Shown here: piece by piece, positions 16,806 through 26,243 of the stretch
Numbering within the stretch: position 1 is the first letter of the stretch
How the letters are laid out: each line of letters starts with the position of its first letter
DNA from: Ferroplasma sp.
GTDB lineage: Archaea > Thermoplasmatota > Thermoplasmata > Thermoplasmatales > Thermoplasmataceae
Direction of reading: 5' to 3'
Length of the DNA: 64,000 nt
Assembly (NCBI RefSeq): GCF_031200575.1
Contig: NZ_CP133597.1
Location: 1,426,001 to 1,490,000 of the forward strand
Notes under the pieces: generated by a model
The model's database searches: none
What the model was told of the DNA's origin: nothing
What the model saw: only the letters and a program-made list of their open reading frames with translations
Position numbers and translations under genes: made by a program

Positions 16806-17294
16806 CATTTATCCTGAAAATAACTTCGATTTATAGTTATTTTTTAGAATTAGAATCTCCTTTATAGCCCTGAAACATTCACCTATTGTCTTTAAAATCC
16901 TTCCAAACAGTTTCCCTGATGGTCTGGTCATAATGGACAGGAGGGTATAGGCCACCTAGTGATCCTCGCGTGTATAAGCGACAATTCACTATCCCGTACC
17001 TGGTACTCTCCCAAACATAAAGCCTTTGAATCCATATGAAAGTTTTCTATTGACCATCTTATGCTCCATGCATTTATCATTTCTTTACCTGAAAGATAGT
17101 CTGATGCTATGAATTTCTCCTTTTATTATCAGGATTGTAGAGAATTATAAGGTTGACAGGATTTCCATTGGATAAATATACTGTAAACTCCCTCTGAAGC
17201 GGGAACTCCCTTAAAGTATCAGAATCCATTTCATGCATGAGGAATGTTGATTCAATAATCTCATCCATGTTGTAAAACAAATCACTGTTCTTCA
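16806..17294. repeat. 489-bp perfect direct repeat, left copy
   Basis: Identical base for base to 37866-38354 at an offset of 21,060 bp. It covers the right-end-proximal part of the IS and the C-terminal third of its broken transposase. Together the copies bracket the peptide-uptake island. Confidence 0.95.
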
Positions 17295-17970
17295 CTGATA
17301 TCCTTACCATATCATAAAATGATGCCTTCCTGTTGGCTTTAAGTTCTGTAACATAGTTATTTCCAGGGAACCTTACTTGAGTACCGTGAATCAACAACCT
17401 TCCCTGCCACATTGAAGTTGTTTTCTGCTGTATTGAATATGTCTTCCATGATCTCAAGCTTTGTTTTAAATTCTTTTCCTGACTGTGCCCTCTTAAGGTA
17501 AAGCCCTGTAAGGAATGGATAGAATGCATCAGTATCAATATCGTACAGTACCGAGGTAACGGATTGGTGTGCAAGCACATTGCTTCCTGATGCATGGTCA
17601 AAGAACCATCCTACATACTCCATAGTCTTAGATCCTGGATGATCCAGCAGTGATCGTCACCTATGAACATAACCCTATGGTTTCCTATTATTGTTTTCAG
17701 AGATCCAATATAGTTCTGTTCCAGTAGTGGTGAATCTATTCCGTGGAATGCCCTGTTGATTGTGATCTGATCGTACTCAGATACAGGTGATGATATGTTT
17801 GAGATGCTCTTCCTCCTGTTCTCAGGAGGGATCATTATTCCGGGAAGGTATTCCCTGAAGTGCTTCCTCACAGACCTCTTCATTCCACATGTCATGTTAT
17901 CAGAAAATTTACCTATTCGTTTAGTAAGTTTAGCTACAGGAATTGTTGAAATTAGACTAATATCTTGCAA
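16870..17970 (-). pseudogene. Broken DDE transposase (IS4/IS701-like)
   Basis: Pieces in different frames give one transposase in order: an N-terminal part ending GNHRVMFIGDDHCWIIQD (first acidic pair), a middle part MEYVGWFFDHASGSN to NVAGKVVDSRY (second Asp), and a C-terminal part with SDLFYNMDEIIESTFLMHE and then, in another frame, WSIENFHMDSKAL and GEYQVRD (third acidic residue). At least three frame changes are needed (near 17640, 17370 and 17115). The gene is inactive unless a copy elsewhere supplies the protein. The family assignment rests on the DD...D...IENFH pattern only. Confidence 0.7.
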
Positions 17971-18044
17971 ATATTCAATTATGGTTATATCTTTTCACTT
18001 TAAGGTTCATTTTGCAAAAGTATTGTTAATATTACATACAAAAA

Positions 18045-18386
18045 CTAAAGATAATTTATAACCAAGGCAACGCATATATAAATAAATCCATCTATGATAA
18101 AAATTAGTGTCATTATTAACTGCTGACGATTTATATACTTAACATCAAATTCTCCTACTGGTTTTCCCTCTTCCATAACCTCTCTAAGATAATTTCTAGC
18201 ACCGAAATCCCACCAGGCCCCGAAAAAGAATATGATAAAAGCTGATAAAAAAATAATTAATGGCATTGTACCGCGATAATCAAAGGATTTATAAAAGTAA
18301 AATGGTAACGGTGCCAGCATAATAGCTAATAAAATTATAAGTGGGATGATCGCAAATTTTAGTCTGATTTTAGCTGTATTGTTCAT
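18045..18386 (-). CDS. Small membrane protein at the end of the peptide ABC operon
   Basis: A 113-aa protein with three predicted helices (about 11-32, 41-59 and 92-112) separated by a charged segment YLREVMEEGKPVGEFDVKYI. Its start lies 17 bases inside the end of the ATPase gene, so it is translationally coupled to the transporter operon. The family is unknown. The position suggests a transporter accessory subunit, but a chance passenger gene is possible. The IS with 15-bp repeats begins 17 bases beyond its stop. Confidence 0.6.
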   Translation of the reverse strand: MNNTAKIRLKFAIIPLIILLAIMLAPLPFYFYKSFDYRGTMPLIIFLSAFIIFFFGAWWDFGARNYLREVMEEGKPVGEFDVKYINRQQLIMTLIFIIDGFIYICVALVINYL

Positions 18387-20487
18387 TTTTTAAATGCTCT
18401 AATTCGTTTTCAGCAAAATGACATTTATACCAGTGATCTCCACGTGACTTTATAGGTGGTACAGTGTTTTTGCATATATTTTGCCTATATACACAGCGAT
18501 CATAAAATCTGCATCCCTTCGGGATATCAATGGAATTGCCTATTTCTCCTATGATGTCAATATGGCCTGGATTCCATGACGGTTCAGGGTTTGGAACAGA
18601 CTTTATTAATGCTTTAGTGTATGGGTGTAGTGGTAATTTTATAATGTCATCAGCTTTTCCACCTTCTACCATGGAACCTAGGTACATTACATAAATTCTA
18701 TCTGCGAGGTAGTAAACAGAAGCAATGTCATGTGAAATATATAAAATCGACATTCCGCGCTCTATCCTTATTTTATTAAGTCTGTTCATGAATGAAGCCC
18801 TTAAAGATACGTCAAGCATTGATGTGGGTTCATCGGCTACGATAAATTTAGAGTTTATAACTGTTGCTCTGGCGATTCCAACCCTCTGCTTTTCACCTCC
18901 TGAGAGCTCATACGGAAATCTATCCATATATGATTCTACAGGGAAAAGATCAGCGTTAGCAATTGATAATTTTACTGCTTCTTGCATTTCCATGACATCC
19001 TTAGTTATATGATTTCCTATCATGGGCTCTGAAACCGTATTGAAAACTGTCATTTTTGGATTTAATGAATCGAATGGATCTTGGAATATCATCTGAGTAT
19101 TTTTCCTAAATTCTATGTAATCTTTATGATTTGGCTTCATTTTATTTACATATACAACATTATTTTCATCGAGGTAATATTTAATATCACCAGAAGTTGG
19201 TTTTAAAAGACCAATCAAAAGACGTGCAAGTGTGCTTTTGCCAGATCCAGATTCACCCACCAGGCCTACTATTTCACCCTCCCTAATCTCCATACTTACA
19301 TCGCTTACTGCATGTACTGTTGGTTTCTCCTTCGAATATAAAGAAGAAATAATATTTTTCTTTAAATCGAAATTTTTAGTTAGATGTTCTACCTCTATTA
19401 ATTTGGTATTTTTAATGTAATTATGCCCGAAATTTGGAGGTTTTGGGTAGTTCTCTTTGATATTTTTGGCAAAATAGCATCTACTGTAATGTACACTATC
19501 TATATACTGCGGCTCAGGTTCTTCAGTTGTACATATAGAATCTTTCATGTAACACCTGTCTGCGAATTTACAGCCAATAGGTAATCTAGACGGATCGGGC
19601 AATCTTCCAGGTATGCCTTCAACATGCTGTTTCGCATTGGATAAGTTTGGATAACTCTTTAGTAATTCTATTGTATAGGGATTGTGTGAATTCTTATATA
19701 TGTCAGAAACGGTTCCATATTCCATTATGCCTCCTGCATAAAGCACAGCGATTTTATCTGCTAACTGTGATACTACACCAATATCATGGGATATTATAAT
19801 GAAAGATTTTATTCTTCCTGTTTGTTTTAACCTCTTCAAAGTTGCAATAATCTCAGCCTGAGTTATTACGTCCAGACCAGTTGTTGGTTCATCTGCTATA
19901 ACAATTTTGGGATTCAGGGCAAGAGCCATAGCTATAACAGCTCTCTGCTTCATTCCTCCAGATAGTTCGTGTGGGTATGAATCCTTAACAGCAGGAGTGA
20001 GCCCCGCGTCTTTCAGAAGTTCGACAATCTTTTTATCTATCTGCTGCTTATTCAAATCTGTATGTAGCCTGAATACTTCCCCTATCTGGCGACCTATAGT
20101 ATATACTGGATTAAATGAATTCATTGCCCCTTGAAAAACCATGGAAATATCTTTCCATCTCATATTTCTTAATTTTTGGTCTAGAATTTTCATTCTTTTC
20201 CTATCCTTAGGTTTTGTGCTACTGTCAACGTATTTATCGTCATATAACGATATTGACCCTGTAGTTATAGCATTCTCAGGTAAGAGTGACAAGATTGCAA
20301 GGGCGATGGTACTTTTTCCAGAACCTGATTCTCCAAGTATGCCGAGTGATTCCCCCTCTTTTATTTGTAGATTAACATCTCTAACAGCCTTAACCAGACC
20401 ACCATAAACCTTAAAGTCAATATTCAAATTTTTAATATCAAGGAGTACACTCCCTCTATGATACATACTTTCTTCTTGTTCGATCAT
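18370..20487 (-). CDS. Peptide ABC transporter, fused double ATP-binding protein (DppD-DppF type)
   Basis: Two complete ABC ATPase domains lie in one 705-aa chain. The first has Walker A GESGSGKST at residues 52-60, signature LSGGMKQRAVIAMA and Walker B IVIADEPTTGLD. The second has Walker A GESGSGKST near 412-420, signature LSGGEKQRVGIARA and FIVADEPTSMLD. Each is followed by an oligopeptide-transporter C-terminal module with Cys residues (IGCKFADRCYMKDSICTTEE and CRFYDRCVYRQNICK). Separate genes are usual; the fusion fixes a heterodimer in one chain. The start overlaps the permease stop by four bases. Confidence 0.92.
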   Translation of the reverse strand: MIEQEESMYHRGSVLLDIKNLNIDFKVYGGLVKAVRDVNLQIKEGESLGILGESGSGKSTIALAILSLLPENAITTGSISLYDDKYVDSSTKPKDRKRMKILDQKLRNMRWKDISMVFQGAMNSFNPVYTIGRQIGEVFRLHTDLNKQQIDKKIVELLKDAGLTPAVKDSYPHELSGGMKQRAVIAMALALNPKIVIADEPTTGLDVITQAEIIATLKRLKQTGRIKSFIIISHDIGVVSQLADKIAVLYAGGIMEYGTVSDIYKNSHNPYTIELLKSYPNLSNAKQHVEGIPGRLPDPSRLPIGCKFADRCYMKDSICTTEEPEPQYIDSVHYSRCYFAKNIKENYPKPPNFGHNYIKNTKLIEVEHLTKNFDLKKNIISSLYSKEKPTVHAVSDVSMEIREGEIVGLVGESGSGKSTLARLLIGLLKPTSGDIKYYLDENNVVYVNKMKPNHKDYIEFRKNTQMIFQDPFDSLNPKMTVFNTVSEPMIGNHITKDVMEMQEAVKLSIANADLFPVESYMDRFPYELSGGEKQRVGIARATVINSKFIVADEPTSMLDVSLRASFMNRLNKIRIERGMSILYISHDIASVYYLADRIYVMYLGSMVEGGKADDIIKLPLHPYTKALIKSVPNPEPSWNPGHIDIIGEIGNSIDIPKGCRFYDRCVYRQNICKNTVPPIKSRGDHWYKCHFAENELEHLKNEQYS

Positions 20488-22664
20488 TTTCTACCACCTA
20501 ATGTTGGATTTGCGACCTCATCTATACCCCTAGAAATGAATATAAACGCCAGTATGAATAGGGTGAGTGCCGCTATTGGAGGTATAGTAGCATACGGATA
20601 AACTGATATAGAATAGAAATCTCCTAGAAATGAACTAAGCATTCCGCCCCATGTAGGTATAGCTACGCTAACTAGACCGAGAATTTCAAAAGTAGAGACA
20701 GCCGCAACAGCACCCCCAATATTAATCGCAGTCAGATATACCAGCAATGTCCCCATATTTGGGATAAAATGACGTTTCATTATGCTCAATGTCTTCATAT
20801 TTGATACCTTGGCCGATTCTACAAATGTCCTCGTTTTAACACTTCTTACAATACCTATAAGGGAGAAAGTTACAAACGGCCAACCAAGCAATGAAAATAT
20901 GAATATGAGGTTAAGAAGTGATGGACCCAATACAGATGCGAGTACTATGAATAACGGTAATGTTGGTATTAGGAATATAGAAAGTGCCAAAGTTTCCATA
21001 AAAGAACTCACCAGTCCAGAATAATACCCAATAAACATTGCTACCACCAATGATATTAGTATGGTCATAATTCCTGCCGCAAAGCCCACTTCAAGATCTG
21101 GTGGGAAACTATCAATAAATAATGCAAATACATTATCATGGGCTATATTAGTTCCCAATGGTAACGGGATACCTGATACAGTATGTAAGGTTGGCCCTAT
21201 TACTATAGGAATCCCCTCAAAACTGTCAAAAATAATATTATTACCATTTAAATATGCAATAGTAGGAGATTCTGCATCTGTGACGTTTTTTCCAACTTTA
21301 AATCCATAAGGTTCTTCAAAGAGTATTGGAGTACCTATAGGTGCTTTTAGATTGGAATGCCATGAATATGGATATTTTTGGAATGGGCTTATTAAATATA
21401 TCATTTGCCCAGTAGTAGTATTGGTAAGCAAGAATTTACCACTATGATAATATTCAATATTATTAACACCGAAGGGCAATTTAATTTGATTTACAGCCTG
21501 TAATACCCCTGCTTTTGATTTTTCTAGCGCATAATAATAATTACCAGAGGATATAATTAGATCTGATGGAAAACCGCTAGACCCGCTGCTTACACCAACC
21601 GAACTTATGTCTTTAGAAGCTGTGTATATCTTATTCATCGATCCATTCTTTAAGTTTATAGTATATAGCGAATTATTTGATGCTGTAAAAGCATCATGAG
21701 TTCCGGCTACATCCTGGTAGGCTCTAGGAATTTCAAGTTTCCCTACATCAAAAGAGTATCTGGCATTAAATTCCATGCTACCATTTACTTCATAAGCAGC
21801 AACACTTTTCCCCTCTGTAACTATAACGATCGGACGTGAAGTGGTTAAGTAATTATCACCCAAAAAGTAAATATGAGGTGTGCCAGCTAATTCTAGCTTG
21901 TGAGACCACAATTCATGTAAGTTATAACTGTAATATTCATTTAAATATCTACCAGTATTATTTTGTATTACTGCATATGTATATGAACCGTATGGGGATA
22001 CTGTTGAGGTATTTGTAGGTCCCATAAATTCATCAGTTATAGCTTGGGGTTGTACGAATCTTAAATTGTTTGTACTGACAGTTGCTGTTATGATTGTTCC
22101 ATTAACAGAAGCCTGTGCAATCTGGTTTGCTTTAACTGAAGTTCCAGAAGAAGAACATATCGCCTGATAAACATATAAGCTATTATTTGTCGACGCAAAA
22201 ATATCAGTTTCAAATGATAAAGTTGTTGGATTCTCAGGAGAGAAAGCCTTCAAGCTAGTGATTGAGCCATTGGTTTTAAATAGTAAACAGCTCTTTCCAC
22301 TATCATTCGCTGTAATTGCAAATATCCCATACTGCCCCCCAGTTTTACCACCAGTAAATAGGTAATAGTTACCTGCCTTGTGTTCGCCAACTGAAGCAGA
22401 AATCTGATTCAAGCTATTTTCCACGGTAAAATTTAGTTTCTTATCCTCTATAGTTAGTGGTTTAAAATAGTCTTCCGATGGAACAGCGCTAAAAGGGTTA
22501 CCGTGTACGAGTACAGGAGCGAGTAGCGCAATTATTATAAATGCTATTAATATATAAAAACCGGCTTTACCGTACCATGATCTATAAAAGACTTTAAATT
22601 GTTTTCCGAAATTCTTTAATTTAAACTGAATGTTATCCTTTAAAATTTTTTTATTCGTTTTCAT
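20484..22664 (-). CDS. dppC: Peptide ABC transporter permease (DppC type) with a large extracellular insertion
   Basis: The start is set at ATG 22664, which overlaps the upstream permease stop as ATGA and has Shine-Dalgarno aagggtga; an earlier ATG would extend into the upstream gene. Residues 35-54 form the first membrane helix. Residues about 65-500 are a soluble, Asn/Ser/Gly/Tyr-rich, all-beta-looking region with repeated segments (NNSLYVYQ, NNSLYTIN, SGNYYYALEKS) resembling a PQQ/WD-type propeller. Normal DppC has about 40-60 residues here. From LPLGTNIAHDNVFA (501) the standard permease core resumes with five helices and the coupling loop VESAKVSNMKTLSIMKRHF. Topology puts the insertion outside the cell. 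Confidence 0.85.
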   Translation of the reverse strand: MKTNKKILKDNIQFKLKNFGKQFKVFYRSWYGKAGFYILIAFIIIALLAPVLVHGNPFSAVPSEDYFKPLTIEDKKLNFTVENSLNQISASVGEHKAGNYYLFTGGKTGGQYGIFAITANDSGKSCLLFKTNGSITSLKAFSPENPTTLSFETDIFASTNNSLYVYQAICSSSGTSVKANQIAQASVNGTIITATVSTNNLRFVQPQAITDEFMGPTNTSTVSPYGSYTYAVIQNNTGRYLNEYYSYNLHELWSHKLELAGTPHIYFLGDNYLTTSRPIVIVTEGKSVAAYEVNGSMEFNARYSFDVGKLEIPRAYQDVAGTHDAFTASNNSLYTINLKNGSMNKIYTASKDISSVGVSSGSSGFPSDLIISSGNYYYALEKSKAGVLQAVNQIKLPFGVNNIEYYHSGKFLLTNTTTGQMIYLISPFQKYPYSWHSNLKAPIGTPILFEEPYGFKVGKNVTDAESPTIAYLNGNNIIFDSFEGIPIVIGPTLHTVSGIPLPLGTNIAHDNVFALFIDSFPPDLEVGFAAGIMTILISLVVAMFIGYYSGLVSSFMETLALSIFLIPTLPLFIVLASVLGPSLLNLIFIFSLLGWPFVTFSLIGIVRSVKTRTFVESAKVSNMKTLSIMKRHFIPNMGTLLVYLTAINIGGAVAAVSTFEILGLVSVAIPTWGGMLSSFLGDFYSISVYPYATIPPIAALTLFILAFIFISRGIDEVANPTLGGRK

Positions 22665-23650
22665 ACTCTCACCCTTGGGTCTAACCATGCGTGTATAAAA
22701 TCTACTGAAGAATACGACACAATAACAACTAAAGATAAGATAAATAATGATGCTTCTATAACAGGATAATTCTCAATCAAAATGTTATCATATAATAGTA
22801 TGCCCATACCCGGTATTTCAAAAATTATACCTGTTATCACTGCACCACTCATAAGAAGGGCAAACTCGAGAGCCATTCGGGTTGATTCTGGAACCATAGC
22901 ATTTCTTGCGGCATGGTGAAACATAATTGACGATTGAGCTACCCCTTTAGCCTTAGCCGTTTGTATGAAATCTTCTCCTAATACGGATACCATAATACTC
23001 CTCATAGTAATTAAGTGGCCCATAATTTCAATAATTAAAAGAGTTAGAATTGGCATTGCAAAATAGTGTAATAAAACAAGAAAACCACTGAATGAAGGTG
23101 ATCTAAGAAATGGCCCTAATCTATAATGAGAAGCAGCTAATGGAAATATAGGATAATAAACAGCAAAAATTAGATATACTATTATAGCCATTACAAAAAA
23201 TGGGATGGAGTTTAATATTGTTGCAGTGACTAATGTAGGGCCTTCAGATTTTTTCCCTCTAATAAATGCAGTTACTATCCCTAATGGTATACCAATAGCG
23301 AATGAGCCAACTGACGCAACTCCAAAGATGATCAGTGTATATGGAAGTGCAGTTGCTATCATTGAGTAAATACTTTGGCTTAATTCAGCCGGATTATAGC
23401 CGAAATGAAATGTGAACATTTGGTGCAAATATACTAAAAATGAACTAAGGGCAAATTTATTATTAGGATTTATACCATACATTTTGTAAATACTATTTAT
23501 GGCTGCTTTAGTAGGATGCTTTAAATTACGGATATATAACTCGGCAGGATTACCAGGCATTAACCGTAATAGGACATATAAGATTACTACTACAAACAAT
23601 ATCAAAAATACTGCTTGTAATACTTTTCTACTAATAAGGTACACATTCAT
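22661..23650 (-). CDS. dppB: Peptide ABC transporter permease (DppB type)
   Basis: A six-helix permease of 329 aa from ATG 23650 (a TTG one codon upstream is less likely). LMPGNPAELYI near residue 29 and the coupling loop EDFIQTAKAKGVAQSSIM identify the DppB half of dipeptide/oligopeptide importers. The final segment ends SSVDFIHAWLDPRVRV, the usual DppB tail. It leads the minus-strand operon dppB-dppC-ATPase-small membrane protein. The binding protein gene lies upstream at 26.2-30.1 kb, now separated from it by two broken IS elements. Confidence 0.92.
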   Translation of the reverse strand: MNVYLISRKVLQAVFLILFVVVILYVLLRLMPGNPAELYIRNLKHPTKAAINSIYKMYGINPNNKFALSSFLVYLHQMFTFHFGYNPAELSQSIYSMIATALPYTLIIFGVASVGSFAIGIPLGIVTAFIRGKKSEGPTLVTATILNSIPFFVMAIIVYLIFAVYYPIFPLAASHYRLGPFLRSPSFSGFLVLLHYFAMPILTLLIIEIMGHLITMRSIMVSVLGEDFIQTAKAKGVAQSSIMFHHAARNAMVPESTRMALEFALLMSGAVITGIIFEIPGMGILLYDNILIENYPVIEASLFILSLVVIVSYSSVDFIHAWLDPRVRV

Positions 23651-23899
23651 CAAGTATCAATGGTGCAATTCATATTATTTATAAAAACCTTTTGGAAAGC
23701 GAATTTATTATTTTAATTACCAATGTCTTATATTAAAAGGCTTCTCTCCATATTCTTTTTATATTGCTCCTTAAATATTTCCTATGTATGCCCAATAAAA
23801 ATATAAGAAGAGAATACAAGCCAAGAATGAAGTGATAATGTAATACTTTCACTGTAAATTGAAAATGACTCTTTGCAATATCATAATGAGGTAAACAAA

Positions 23900-24882
23900 A
23901 TGACAAATGCAAAGAGTCAATTAATAAGTATAGAAGAACTAATAAAGCTTTTCATAAATGATAGAAAAGAGGGAAAGAAGGAATTGATTACATGGTTTTT
24001 AAACAATGTAATGGATCAGGAGGCCATTGAACAATTAAATGCTGATAAATATGAAAGGAATAATAAAAGGACAGGATACAGGAATGGGACAAAGAAGAGG
24101 AAATTAAAGACTGTGGATGGAGAATTAACATTAGACAAGCCTGATATAAGGTCAGGTTTATTCACAACCACTGTATTTGACAAGTATTCAACTGTAGAAA
24201 AGGCTTTAGACTCTGTAATAGCTGAGTCATACATTAATGGAGTATTAACCAGGTCAGTAAACAATATAATAAATAATCTGGGTGTAAATGTATCTCCTGA
24301 GTATGTATCATCACTGAATAAGGAACTTGATGCCAAGGTTAAAGAGTTCCTGGAAACAAGGATAGATGATAAATAAGATACCTGTACATAGATGCAATAT
24401 ACTTTAAAGTCAGGGAAAATAGTAAATACAGACCAATGGCATTATACACATCAATAGTTGTAAACAGCAATGGAATAAGGCAGATTCTTTCCATGGATGT
24501 TTATAATTCAGAGGATGAGCTGGACTTGAATAATTTCTTCTTCAAGCTCCAGGAAAGGGGATTGACAGGTCTTAAATCTGTAATATCAGATGGTCATAAT
24601 GGTATAATGAAATCTATTAAGGAATCGTTCCCAGGATCATTATGGCAGTACTGCCATTTCCATTTCATAAGGAATTTAAGGAAGACCATGGAAAGGGAAC
24701 AGTGGAAGAATATATCAAAGTTAGTGCCAGAGGCATTAATGGATGAATCACTGTTTAAGATAGCAATAGATAGAATGGAGGAAATGAAATTAAATAAATC
24801 CATTGACATGCTGTATAAGTGGTATGATTCATTATATTCATACACATCATTCCCTGGAGAACATCAAGGAAAGAAATCATGA
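23900..24882 (+). pseudogene. Broken IS256/Mutator-type transposase
   Basis: The first frame runs from ATG 23900 (Shine-Dalgarno gaggt) to a stop at 24374-24376 and matches the N-terminal half of IS256 transposases (YERNNKRTGYRNGTKKRKL and a first Asp region). The second frame picks up at once as RYLYIDAIYFKVREN, then LKSVISDGHNGIMKSI (second Asp) and CHFHFIRNL, and ends at 24880 after FPGEHQGKKS. A one-base frameshift near 24376 and loss of the C-terminal quarter, including the catalytic Glu region, make it inactive. The IS110-type element follows directly and does not resume IS256 sequence on its far side, so a deletion accompanied or followed its arrival. Confidence 0.8.
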
Positions 24883-24892
24883 AAAACCTTAT

Positions 24893-25079
24893 TTAGCCTC
24901 AGCTATATGACGATATAGCTGTGAGAATCGAAGGCGGTTGTTATGCAGCTTGACCCTTGAGGCCGTTAGAAAGAATAGCCGCCCTTCGACTCGATTTCTT
25001 ACCTCATTAACATCTAATAAGGTGAATAGGAGTTTGTCGAGTCTACGATTCTAAATCTCACAGAATCAGAGGCGATTAA
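24893..25079 (+). ncRNA. Structured left end of an IS110-type element, candidate bridge RNA
   Basis: 187 non-coding bases before an IS110-family recombinase frame. AGCTATAT GACG ATATAGCT (24901-24920) is a perfect 8-bp hairpin. CGAAGGCGG (24929-24937) pairs with CCGCCCTTCG (24979-24988) with one bulge, closing a loop of about 41 nt. GATTCT and AGAATC (25047-25052, 25062-25067) form a third stem. IS110-group elements are known to carry a bridge RNA between the left end and the recombinase gene, with loops pairing to target and donor DNA. The position and folding fit. Loop-to-target pairing was not established. Confidence 0.4.
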
Positions 25080-25981
25080 ATGGTAAGCGGCTTGGATGTA
25101 CATAAACGTTCCGTATATGCTACGGCTATGGAGGATAATGTGGCTCTTATTGTCCAGAGGAATATGGAGAATAATATAGAGGTGGTTAATGGATTTTTAT
25201 TTAATTACAGGGATCATGATATTGTAATAGAATCATCAACATCAGGCAAGTATCTCTCTAAGGAGTTGTCAATGCTTGGCTATAAGGTTCACCTGATAAA
25301 TCCTGCAAAGGTTCCTGAAATAGCAAATAACTGCAAGAAGACAGACAGGGAGGATTCATTCCAGCTTGCAGATGTATTCAGGAAGGGAGGAATGAAGGAG
25401 ATATACATTCTATCAGGAGATATAGAGAATGTAAGGTCCCTGGTAAGGTACAGGCATTCACTTGGAGGGGAGATAACATTAAAGAAGAATAAGGCACATG
25501 CACTGTTAACATCCTATGGAATAATAATTAAGGCTACAGACCCGTTCGGTAAGAAGGGATTAAGGGAAATTGAAAATAATTATAACAATCTTAATTATTC
25601 TGATAAGATAGTCTTAAGATCCTTAATAATGACATATCATTTATTAAGGAAAGATTTGCATCATACACCGGTTTAATACCTAGGGAGCATTCATCTGGTG
25701 AAAAGGCAATAAAGGGCCATATAACAAAGCATGGTCCATCATTATTAAGATTCTTTTTGGTTGAAACAGTACATTCATTAATAAAGTATACAAGGAAATT
25801 TAAATCAAAATATCTTAGCATGGTAAGAAGATTGGGAAAGAAAAGATCTATAATAGCAAGAATATTAGCAGAAACAATCTATGCAATGTTAAAAAACAAT
25901 GTAAGATACATTGAAAGGGAAAGAGGTGAAACAGCCAATCCTGATGAATTTATATATAGCGAGTCTACTTTGTTATACTGA
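25080..25981 (+). pseudogene. IS110-family DEDD recombinase with internal deletion
   Basis: The first frame (198 codons) holds the RuvC-like DEDD domain: GLDVHKRSVYATA (Asp), VIESSTSGKYL (Glu) and KKTDREDSFQLADVF (Asp-Asp pair). At about 25650 the frame changes without the usual 50-70 residue linker, and the C-terminal Tnp20-type domain follows in another frame: RFASYTGLIPREHSSGEKA then KGHITKHGPSLL with the Ser/Gly-rich active-site loop. An out-of-frame deletion joined the two, so the protein is dead. Both catalytic domains are otherwise well preserved, suggesting recent inactivation. The element's right end is near 25990. Confidence 0.85.
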
Positions 25982-26243
25982 TTAATTTTTGGCCTCTTTC
26001 AAAGACTCACAATCATACTGGAATCACATGGAAAGCCCCTTCTCCAGAATCCTTGGAAACCTTTCATGGCATACCTTGGCAATCATTTTTTCTCTCAATG
26101 AGATACAACCGTTTTTTGAGGATTAATATGTAATACTTATACGTATGATAAGATAGGAAATTAATTATAAACGGAACACAATTATGAAAAATAAAATTCA
26201 AATTTTAGTAATTATGAAAAAAATAAAAAATTTATAAAATATC
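25982..26243. other. Non-coding gap downstream of the IS110 remnant
   Basis: 262 bases holding the right end of the IS110 element and the 3' region of the solute-binding protein gene. No convincing gene or repeat is seen. The minus-strand stretch REKMIAKVCHERFPRILEKG may be a further transposase shred, but I cannot place it. Confidence 0.35.

Larger units (their letters stand above)
16793..18027 (-). mobile_element. IS element with 15-bp terminal inverted repeats (IS4/IS701-like)
   Basis: AACAATACTTTTGCA at 16793-16807 is the exact reverse complement of TGCAAAAGTATTGTT at 18013-18027. The 1235 bp between carry a DDE-type transposase gene on the minus strand, broken by frameshifts. The last 489 bp of the gene side are duplicated exactly at 37866-38354. 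The left edge interrupts an IS481 fragment. Confidence 0.75.
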
